This document shows, one piece after another, positions 1 through 4,956 of a stretch of 6,843 nucleotides of DNA. The notes beneath the pieces are model-generated. The model was not told the DNA's origin and searched no databases. It saw only the letters and a list, made by a program, of their open reading frames with translations. Within the stretch, counting starts at the first letter, position 1, and every line of letters starts with the position of its first letter. Both the position numbers and the translations under genes were made by a program. The DNA comes from an uncultured Actinomycetes bacterium (lineage in GTDB: Bacteria; Actinomycetota; Acidimicrobiia; Acidimicrobiales; Microtrichaceae), in the NCBI GenBank assembly GCA_903953195.1, contig CAJBIS010000110.1:1-6843 (forward strand), given 5' to 3'.

Positions 1-264
1 GAGCGCACCGGGAATCCGCACGAGCTCGGCGCCGGTCGTCGCGTCCAGCACCACGATCGCGGCCCTCGTCGCCACGACGGCAGTTGCGGCGTCATCCGAC
101 AGCGCAACCGGAGCGACCCCTGCGAGGTGCTGATCCATGGTCCCCATCGCCAGGGGACCGTGCCAGTCCACAGCGGGTGGGGCGACCGGCGGGCGCCGCC
201 GGCCGTCGACCGGCTCGCCGAAGGTCCACATCTCGACCGCCGTCGCGTTGGTCCTGTCCTCCAT
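1..264 (-). CDS. Hypothetical protein, N-terminal part, possible beta-propeller (partial)
   Basis: The frame is open on the minus strand from an ATG at 264-262 to the left window edge, giving 88 codons without a stop; the C-terminus lies outside the window. Codon third positions are mostly G or C, as in the neighbouring real genes. The first 50 residues are proline/arginine-rich and charged. From about residue 50 the pattern changes to short beta strands: a VALSDD turn, then VVAT, then IVVLDATTG and ELVRIPG. This alternation with an Asp-x-x-Thr-Gly turn resembles one blade of a WD40, YVTN or PQQ-type beta-propeller. That is inference from one blade only, and no function can be assigned. There is no clear ribosome binding site before this ATG, so in-frame ATGs further in (codons 12, 40 or 43) are possible starts. 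Confidence 0.55.
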   Translation of the reverse strand, partial: MEDRTNATAVEMWTFGEPVDGRRRPPVAPPAVDWHGPLAMGTMDQHLAGVAPVALSDDAATAVVATRAAIVVLDATTGAELVRIPGAL

Positions 265-389
265 CGATCCAGTCTGTCGCCCACTCGGCTCGATCCGTCG
301 GCCTGCGTCGCCGCCGATGCCGTGCTGTGGGGCGTGGTGGCCGGGGCTGCCCCCCGATGGTGTGGGGCCGGACCGGCGGACCGGATGCT

Positions 390-411
390 GGAGGTGGGGA
401 AACCCCACTCC
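390..411 (-). terminator. Hairpin after tRNA-Leu, possible terminator
   Basis: A 6-bp perfect stem (394-399 with 403-408) has a 3-base loop and is extended by three more pairs (390-392 with 409-411) across a single bulged base at 393. It begins five bases beyond the tRNA 3' end, where a terminator would be expected. On the minus strand it is not followed by a T-run, so termination is uncertain. It could instead stop exonucleases during tRNA 3' processing. Confidence 0.4.
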
Positions 412-415
412 GGAG

Positions 416-499
<84 letters not shown>

Positions 500-504
500 G
501 AGTG

Positions 505-528
505 CGGGCCGCATCGTAGCGCGGCCCG
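505..528 (-). terminator. Perfect 8-bp hairpin between the haem-monooxygenase-like gene and tRNA-Leu
   Basis: Positions 505-512 (CGGGCCGC) pair perfectly with 521-528 (GCGGCCCG) around an 8-base loop. The hairpin starts 12 bases past the stop codon of the upstream gene and ends 5 bases before the tRNA. It fits a terminator or mRNA 3' end stabiliser for that gene, but no T-run follows. It could also be a processing signal if the two are co-transcribed. Confidence 0.4.
513..518 (-). promoter_or_regulatory. Possible -10 element for tRNA-Leu
   Basis: The minus strand reads TACGAT here, matching the actinobacterial TANNNT -10 pattern. It ends 13 bases before the tRNA 5' end, which leaves room for a short leader removed by RNase P. 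No convincing -35 is visible at the usual distance. The element lies within the loop of the hairpin at 505-528. Confidence 0.3.
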
Positions 529-540
529 GCGGGAGAACCC

Positions 541-882
541 TCAGCCGGCCCCGGTCACCTCGGTGACGATCTCGTACGACGACACCGACGGCGGGCCGCC
601 GGTGCCGCCGCCGTCACCTCCGCCGCCGTCACCTCCGCCACGTGGCCCGTGGCCGTGGGCGGCTCGGAACGCGTCCGACTGCAGCCATCCCTGGAACGAC
701 GCCTCGCTGTCGAACTCCATGACGGCCACGTACGGGTCCTCGTCGCGGTTGGGTCGGAGGAGCGCCGAGCGGACGAGCCCGGGCACACCGGCGAGCGTCG
801 AGGTCATGTTGGCGCTGAAGCGCTGCTCGAAGGCCTCGGCCTGGTCGGCCTCGATCTCGAGCCGGTTCATCACGATGTACAC
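541..882 (-). CDS. IsdG/HmoA-family (ABM-fold) haem-degrading monooxygenase
   Basis: The protein has 113 residues, close to the 107-108 of IsdG and IsdI. Family members cleave haem in the cytoplasm, releasing iron. The start is GTG at 882-880, chosen because AGGAG lies 7 bases upstream and the sequence from there (VYIVMNRLEI) begins exactly like the family; the open frame to 963 is GC-rich noise. The three residues known as catalytic in staphylococcal IsdI (Asn6, Trp66, His76) have counterparts at the same numbers: N6 in the MNRL strand, W66 in QGWLQSD, and H76 in FRAAHGH. A central PGLVRSALLRP strand and a C-terminal SYEIVTEV strand complete a single ABM ferredoxin-like domain. Residues 79-98 are replaced by a Gly/Asp-rich low-complexity stretch. 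It is divergent from fhaA. A general ABM monooxygenase with another substrate remains possible. Confidence 0.85.
   Translation of the reverse strand: MYIVMNRLEIEADQAEAFEQRFSANMTSTLAGVPGLVRSALLRPNRDEDPYVAVMEFDSEASFQGWLQSDAFRAAHGHGPRGGGDGGGGDGGGTGGPPSVSSYEIVTEVTGAG
607..636. repeat. Two perfect 15-bp tandem repeats in the haem-monooxygenase-like gene
   Basis: The unit GCCGCCGTCACCTCC (plus strand) occurs twice head to tail, flanked by extra GCC triplets on both sides. Because the unit is a multiple of three it keeps the reading frame and encodes repeated Gly-Gly-Asp-Gly-Gly blocks on the minus strand. It looks like a recent in-frame tandem duplication that built the flexible insert of the protein. 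Confidence 0.85.
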
Positions 883-889
883 GGGGGTG

Positions 890-894
890 CTCCT
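890..894 (-). promoter_or_regulatory. Ribosome binding site of the haem-monooxygenase-like gene
   Basis: The minus strand reads AGGAG here, seven bases before the GTG at 882-880. This fixes the start at that GTG rather than at the upstream ATG at 963. Confidence 0.75.
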
Positions 895-940
895 GTCGTC
901 GGCGGCGCGCGGACCTGCGGAGGCGCCGGGTTCCGAGCCG

Positions 941-946
941 AGGGTA
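941..946 (-). promoter_or_regulatory. Possible -10 element for the haem-monooxygenase-like gene
   Basis: The minus strand reads TACCCT, a TANNNT match, about 58 bases upstream of the GTG start. No recognisable -35 is seen 17 bases further upstream. In GC-rich DNA this short match is weak evidence. Confidence 0.22.
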
Positions 947-962
947 CCGCCGCCCGGCGGCA

Positions 963-975
963 CGGGACCGTCCCG
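963..975. promoter_or_regulatory. Odd-centred 13-bp dyad, possible operator in the divergent region
   Basis: CGGGAC and GTCCCG form perfect 6-bp arms around a single central base. A one-base spacer cannot form an RNA loop, so if functional it would be a protein-binding site in DNA. It sits between the divergent monooxygenase-like gene and fhaA, about 40 bases upstream of the fhaA start. A second, shorter odd dyad, GGTG-T-CACC, lies at 984-992. Chance occurrence in GC-rich DNA is quite possible. Confidence 0.25.
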
Positions 976-1000
976 CAGGGGCCGGTGTCACCCTCGTCGC

Positions 1001-1006
1001 TATCGT
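1001..1006 (+). promoter_or_regulatory. Probable -10 element for a leaderless fhaA transcript
   Basis: TATCGT matches the TANNNT motif and ends exactly six bases before the fhaA ATG at 1013. The predicted transcription start is therefore at or next to the A of the start codon. There is no Shine-Dalgarno-like sequence before this ATG, which agrees with a leaderless mRNA, a common arrangement in actinobacteria. No clear -35 is seen. Confidence 0.5.
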
Positions 1007-1012
1007 GGTCGC

Positions 1013-1672
1013 ATGGCTGCTCAGGGATTCGAGTCGCGCCTCGAGCGTTTCGTCGAGGGCGCGTTCGGGCGACTGTTCAAGTCGGGGCTGCAGCCGGTGG
1101 AGTTCGGCCGCAAGTTGAAGCGGGCCATGGACGACCACCGAAAGATCAGCGTCGCCGGCCGGACGATCGTCCCCAACCGCTTCGAGTTCACCATCTCGTC
1201 GACCGATCTGGACGCGGTGGGCGAGATGCTCGGCACACTCGACCGTGACCTGATCGACCTGGCCCGGGCCCACGCGCACGATGAGGGGTACGGCTTCGTC
1301 GGCCCGGTCGAGGTGGCCGTCGTCGGCAGTGACGACGTCCGCCCCGGGCTCATCGAACTCGACGCCCGGTTCGTCGAGGGCGAGGGCGCGCTGCCACCCG
1401 GATCACTGCTGCTCCCCACGGGCGACCGGGTCCCGCTCGGTGAGTACGTCGTGTCCATCGGCCGCCACGAGGACTCCACGGTGGTGCTCGCCGATCCGAA
1501 CGTGAGCCGCAACCACGCCGAGGTGCGCCCCGCCGGTGACGGGTTCGTGGTGATCGACCTGGGTTCCACCAACGGGACGAAGATCAACGGGGTGCGGGTC
1601 GCCGAGCACCAGTTGCGTGACGGCGACGAGTTGCGGTTCGGCAACACGGTGCTGAGTTTCCGAGCGTCGTAG
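1013..1672 (+). CDS. fhaA: FhaA: DUF3662 plus FHA-domain phosphothreonine-binding regulator
   Basis: This 219-residue cytoplasmic protein has an N-terminal DUF3662 (FhaA-type) domain at about residues 1-115, including ESRLERFVEGAFGRLF and the KLKRAMDDHR helix. An FHA domain covers about 135-219. The FHA phosphopeptide-binding residues are present: G150-R151, S165-R166 with H168 (SRNH), and N187-G188-T189. In mycobacteria FhaA binds phosphorylated partners of the PknA/PknB network, including the MviN (MurJ) pseudokinase domain, and affects peptidoglycan synthesis. The mycobacterial protein is about 527 residues with a long linker. Here the two domains are joined by only about 20 residues, so the protein is a compact form. 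The ATG at 1013 is chosen because DUF3662 begins there; the open frame upstream to 563 overlaps the opposite gene and is not coding. It is the first gene of the operon. Confidence 0.93.
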   Translation: MAAQGFESRLERFVEGAFGRLFKSGLQPVEFGRKLKRAMDDHRKISVAGRTIVPNRFEFTISSTDLDAVGEMLGTLDRDLIDLARAHAHDEGYGFVGPVEVAVVGSDDVRPGLIELDARFVEGEGALPPGSLLLPTGDRVPLGEYVVSIGRHEDSTVVLADPNVSRNHAEVRPAGDGFVVIDLGSTNGTKINGVRVAEHQLRDGDELRFGNTVLSFRAS

Positions 1673-1683
1673 GGTCTCCGTCC

Positions 1684-2196
1684 GTGCCCGAGCAACTGCT
1701 CACCGTCCTGAAGTTGTGCCTGCTGGCGCTGCTGTACCTGTTCTTCCTGCGGGTGCTCCGCGCCGTGTGGACCGAGGTCAGCCCGCCGAAGGCCGCCGGC
1801 GCCGGCGCCCCGGTGCCGGCCGCAGCACCCGCCAAGGCGTCGCGGTCGCCGAAGTCGCGCCGGTCCGGTCGGCAGGGTCGCACCCGTGCCTCGAAGCGGC
1901 AGCCGGCGTCGCCGACCCGTCTGGTGACCGTCGAACCGGTCGCCCGGGCGGGCCTCGAGGTGGCGCTCGGCCCCGAGATCACCGTCGGCCGGGCCGCGGG
2001 CTGCTCGATGGTGTTCGACGAACGGTTCGTGTCGCAGGTGCACTGCCGGATCTTCCTGCGTGACGGCTCGGTCTTCGTCGAGGACCTGGGATCGACGAAC
2101 GGCACCTGGGTGAACGGAGCCCGGGTGGTCGGCCAGATGCCCGCCCGGCTCGGCGATCGCGTCCAGATCGGCAACGTCGTGCTGGAGGTCCGGTGA
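1684..2196 (+). CDS. fhaB: FhaB: membrane-anchored FHA-domain protein
   Basis: This 170-residue protein has one N-terminal membrane segment (about residues 5-24), an Ala/Pro- then Arg/Lys-rich cytoplasmic linker (35-80), and a C-terminal FHA domain (about 88-170). FHA residues seen are G102-R103, S117 and H120 in VSQVH, N139-G140-T141 in STNGTW, and N144. The position usually taken by Arg after the conserved Ser is Gln here. FhaB (FipA in mycobacteria) is a phosphothreonine reader linked to septal peptidoglycan synthesis, acting with the PknA/PknB kinases. Length is close to the mycobacterial 155 residues. It starts with GTG 11 bases after fhaA; the only upstream purine-rich stretch is a weak AGGG. 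Its stop overlaps the pstP start by four bases, indicating translational coupling. Confidence 0.92.
   Translation: MPEQLLTVLKLCLLALLYLFFLRVLRAVWTEVSPPKAAGAGAPVPAAAPAKASRSPKSRRSGRQGRTRASKRQPASPTRLVTVEPVARAGLEVALGPEITVGRAAGCSMVFDERFVSQVHCRIFLRDGSVFVEDLGSTNGTWVNGARVVGQMPARLGDRVQIGNVVLEVR
2184..2188 (+). promoter_or_regulatory. Ribosome binding site of pstP inside the fhaB 3' end
   Basis: GGAGG lies four bases before the GTG at 2193, within the last codons of fhaB. It supports the start that overlaps the fhaB stop by four bases. Confidence 0.6.
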
Positions 2197-3596
2197 CGGC
2201 ACTCTCGGCCGGTGCGGCGACCGTCGTCGGTCAGGTACGCACGGCGAACGAGGACAGCCACCTGGTGCTGCCCGACCTGGTCGTCGTGGCCGACGGCATG
2301 GGCGGCCACCGCGGCGGCGAGGTCGCCTCGGCGACCACGGTGCGCGTGGTCGGTGAGCAGTCGGGCGGCGGCACGCTCGAGGACCTGGTGGCCGCGGTGC
2401 AGCGGGCCAATCGTCAGGTGCACGACGATGCCGCCAGCGACCCGTCCCTCCGGGGGATGGGCACGACCGTGTGTGCCGTCGGCCTCGTCCAGCACGACGA
2501 CGTCGCCGAGCTCGCCGTGCTCAACGTCGGCGACAGCCGGGTCTACCTGCTCGCCAACGGCCGGCTGGAACAGCTCACCGAGGACCATTCACTCGTCGAG
2601 ACGCTCGTCCGTGAGGGACGGCTCTCGCCCGAGGACGCCGAGGTGCACCCGCAACGCAACGTGCTGACCCGGGCGCTCGGTGTCGAGGCTGCGGTCGCGG
2701 TCGACGCCTGGCTCCTGCGTCCGGCCGACGGGGACCGACTGTTGCTGTGCAGCGACGGGCTCTTCAACGAGGTGGCCGAGGACCGCATCGCCGAGCTGCT
2801 GGCCGAACCCGACGCGCCCGAGATCGTGGCCCGCCGCCTGTGCGCCGAGGCCGACGCCGCCGGTGGTCGCGACAACATCACCGTCGTCGTGCTCGACGTG
2901 TCCGACACCGGAGCGGCGCCGTCGCCGCTCGACGAGCGGTACCGCCGCTTCAGCACCCCGGCGGTCGACCTGTGGGAGGAGTCGGACGGCCCGAAGACCG
3001 ACACCGTCCTCGCAGTGATCGCCACCGGGTCACCCCAGCCCGAGGAGGCGGCCGTCGTCGACGACGCCGACGACGGGACCGAGGTCGCCGCACCAACGGA
3101 CGCGGTGGCGCCGGCGGGCGACACGACCGCTGCGTCGGACGAGCGGGCGTCCAGGTCGGGTCGCTGGCGCAGCATCGCGTTCGTCGCGGCCCTCGCCGCC
3201 GTGATCGTGCTCGCGCTCGGCGCCATCACGGTCGTGGGAAGGGCGGGCTACTTCCTCGGCACCGAGGGCGACCGAGTCGTCGTCTACTCGGGCCAGAAGT
3301 GGGGCGTGCTGTGGTTCGCGCCGACCGTCGTGAAGCGGACCGACATCACGCTCGACGACCTGCAGGAGGCGGGCCAGTTGAAGGTGCGCTCCCAACAGGG
3401 TGGTTACGCGAACGCCGCCGCGGCCGAGGCGTTCCTGCAGCGGAACACCACCACCACGACGACCACCACCACGACCACCACCACGACGACGACGGTGCCG
3501 CCGCCGGCACCGCCACCGGCTGACGCCGTCCCGGTTCCGCTCCCCCCTCCGGTGCCCGCCCCGGCGCCGGTTCCGACGCCGCTCCCGGCACCGTGA
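2193..3596 (+). CDS. pstP: PstP: membrane-bound PP2C-type Ser/Thr protein phosphatase
   Basis: The protein has 467 residues. A cytoplasmic PP2C/PPM domain (about 5-237) carries the motifs for the two-metal site: RTANEDS (15-21), D34-G35 in ADGMGGH, GMGTT (88-92), D114 in VGDSR, D188-G189 in CSDGL, and D227-N228 in GRDNIT. An acidic linker (about 240-320) leads to one membrane helix (about 327-349) and an outer segment (350-467). That segment holds a small folded-looking stretch, then 16 consecutive threonines (419-434) and a Pro/Ala/Val tail. PstP is the Mn-dependent phosphatase opposing PknA/PknB and dephosphorylating envelope and division proteins. Size and layout match M. tuberculosis PstP (514 residues, also with a Thr/Pro/Ser-rich outer tail). 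The GTG start overlaps fhaB. The stop lies 10 bases before rodA. Confidence 0.95.
   Translation: MTALSAGAATVVGQVRTANEDSHLVLPDLVVVADGMGGHRGGEVASATTVRVVGEQSGGGTLEDLVAAVQRANRQVHDDAASDPSLRGMGTTVCAVGLVQHDDVAELAVLNVGDSRVYLLANGRLEQLTEDHSLVETLVREGRLSPEDAEVHPQRNVLTRALGVEAAVAVDAWLLRPADGDRLLLCSDGLFNEVAEDRIAELLAEPDAPEIVARRLCAEADAAGGRDNITVVVLDVSDTGAAPSPLDERYRRFSTPAVDLWEESDGPKTDTVLAVIATGSPQPEEAAVVDDADDGTEVAAPTDAVAPAGDTTAASDERASRSGRWRSIAFVAALAAVIVLALGAITVVGRAGYFLGTEGDRVVVYSGQKWGVLWFAPTVVKRTDITLDDLQEAGQLKVRSQQGGYANAAAAEAFLQRNTTTTTTTTTTTTTTTTVPPPAPPPADAVPVPLPPPVPAPAPVPTPLPAP
3447..3494 (+). repeat. ACC/ACG trinucleotide tract encoding 16 threonines
   Basis: Sixteen consecutive ACC or ACG codons lie in frame in pstP. 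The mixture of ACC and ACG breaks perfect repetition, but blocks of identical triplets remain, so it is an imperfect microsatellite able to change length in frame. It encodes the start of the outer low-complexity tail of PstP. Confidence 0.95.
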
Positions 3597-3606
3597 GCGG
3601 CCTCCC

Positions 3607-4956
3607 GTGACCGCGACCGCGCCGCCGAGTCCGTCGGCCCGGACCCCCGATCTGCGCGCCATCGTGACGCGTCGGCGCACCACCGAGCTGGGGCTGCTGG
3701 TGCTGGTGGCGATCGTCGTCGTCAGCGCCTACGCACTGGCGAGCCTGGGTCGCAACGCGTCACTGCCCGCGAACATCGGTCCGTTCCTCGGTGTGATCCT
3801 GGGTCTGATCCTGGTGGCGCACCTCGTCGTCCGGCGATGGGCCGGCGCCGCGGACCCGCTGCTCCTGCCGCTCGTCGCCCTGCTGAACGGGATCGGGTTC
3901 GTGTTCATCGCCCGACTCGATGAGCAACTCGCCGCGCTCCAGGCGACGTGGACCGGCGTCGGCATCGCGGCGTTCGTGGTGACGTTGCTCGTCGTGCGCG
4001 ACATCCGGGTCCTGCAGCGGTACCGCTACACGTTCGGACTCATCGGTGTGGTGCTCCTGCTCCTGCCGCTGCTGCCCGTGTTCGGGCGCAACATCAACGG
4101 TGCCCGGATCTGGGTGGCGTTCGGCCCCGTGAGCTTCCAGCCCGGCGAGTTCGCCAAGATCGCGCTCGCCATCTTCTTCGCCGGCTACCTGGTGGAGCGG
4201 CGCGAGGTGCTCGGCGTCGCCACGTTCAAGGTGGGTCCGATCAACACGCCGGACCCCCGCCAGTTCGGACCGATCCTGGCCGCGTGGGCGGTGTCGCTGC
4301 TCGTGGTGATCTTCGAGCGCGATCTGGGCTCGGCACTCCTCTTCTTCCTGCTGTTCGTCGTGGTGTTGTGGGTGGCGACGGGTCGCGCCGCGTACCTGGC
4401 GGCCGGGGGCGTGCTCTTCGGACTCGGGGCCGTGGCGAGCTGGGCGTTCTTCTCGCACGTCCAGCAACGGGTGTCGATCTGGATCAACCCGTGGGCGGAC
4501 CCCCAGGGTTCCGGCTACCAGATCATCCAGGGCGCGTACGCGCTGGCGTGGGGCGGAACGACCGGCGTGGGCCCGGGGCTCGGCATCGTCGGTCGGATCC
4601 CGTTCGACGAGACCGACTTCATCATCGCCATCATCGGTGAGGAACTCGGTCTGCTCGGCACGACCGCGGTCCTCGTGACGTTCCTGTTGATCGCCGGGAG
4701 CGGCCTGCGCATCGCCCGCTCCGCCGGCGCGACCTTCGGCACGCTGCTCGCGGTGGGTCTGACGGCGCTCATCGCGTTCCAGGCCTTCATCATCATGGCG
4801 GGCGTGACCCGGTTGCTGCCGCTGACGGGTGTGACGTTGCCGTTCATCTCGTACGGCGGTTCGTCGCTCGTCGCGAACTACGTGCTGATCGCGCTGTTGC
4901 TGCGGATCTCGGACCAGTCGGTCCGCCGCTCGCCCGACCCGTTGGCGGCGCTGTGA
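3607..4956 (+). CDS. rodA: RodA/FtsW-family SEDS peptidoglycan glycosyltransferase
   Basis: This 449-residue polytopic membrane protein has about ten or more hydrophobic segments spanning residues 28 to 434. SEDS signatures are present: FGRNINGARIW followed by SFQPGEFAK (159-184), FERDLGSAL (236-244), the NPWADPQGSGYQ loop (294-305) with D298 in the position of the catalytic Asp of RodA/FtsW, IIGEELGLLG (342-351), and TGVTLPFISYGGSS (407-420). It polymerises lipid II into glycan strands and works with the class B PBP encoded next. Placement between pstP and pbpA makes RodA rather than FtsW the better name. The GTG at 3607 is chosen because the frame upstream is arginine/proline-rich shadow of pstP. 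The ribosome site is weak, so coupling to pstP translation is likely. The stop overlaps the pbpA start by four bases. Confidence 0.94.
   Translation: MTATAPPSPSARTPDLRAIVTRRRTTELGLLVLVAIVVVSAYALASLGRNASLPANIGPFLGVILGLILVAHLVVRRWAGAADPLLLPLVALLNGIGFVFIARLDEQLAALQATWTGVGIAAFVVTLLVVRDIRVLQRYRYTFGLIGVVLLLLPLLPVFGRNINGARIWVAFGPVSFQPGEFAKIALAIFFAGYLVERREVLGVATFKVGPINTPDPRQFGPILAAWAVSLLVVIFERDLGSALLFFLLFVVVLWVATGRAAYLAAGGVLFGLGAVASWAFFSHVQQRVSIWINPWADPQGSGYQIIQGAYALAWGGTTGVGPGLGIVGRIPFDETDFIIAIIGEELGLLGTTAVLVTFLLIAGSGLRIARSAGATFGTLLAVGLTALIAFQAFIIMAGVTRLLPLTGVTLPFISYGGSSLVANYVLIALLLRISDQSVRRSPDPLAAL

Noticed and set aside
265..415. Possible small gene or promoter between the left-edge gene and tRNA-Leu
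   Set aside because: Apart from the hairpin at 390-411 I see no convincing -10, ribosome site or conserved-looking short frame.
563..1012. Upstream extension of the fhaA frame
   Set aside because: It overlaps the well-supported minus-strand monooxygenase gene. The DUF3662 homology begins at the ATG at 1013, where a leaderless promoter motif also fits.
883..1012. Riboswitch or structured leader before fhaA or the monooxygenase-like gene
   Set aside because: The space is short, the motifs fit promoters better, and no known riboswitch core sequence is recognisable.
1021..2202. Long minus-strand open frame (393 codons) opposite fhaA and fhaB
   Set aside because: Long antisense frames are common in GC-rich coding DNA. 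The plus strand here encodes two clear FHA proteins, and the antisense product is Arg/Ser/Pro-rich without a recognisable domain.
1584..2588. Minus-strand open frame (334 codons) across fhaB and the start of pstP
   Set aside because: It crosses two well-supported genes on the other strand and shows no domain or ribosome site.
3447..3494. Triplet tract as a possible CRISPR or regulatory repeat
   Set aside because: It has no spacers and is fully in frame as threonine codons in pstP, so it is a coding microsatellite.
3400..3606. Upstream extension of the rodA frame
   Set aside because: The extra residues are Arg/Pro repeats from reading pstP out of frame. The GTG at 3607 gives a normal RodA length and N-terminus.
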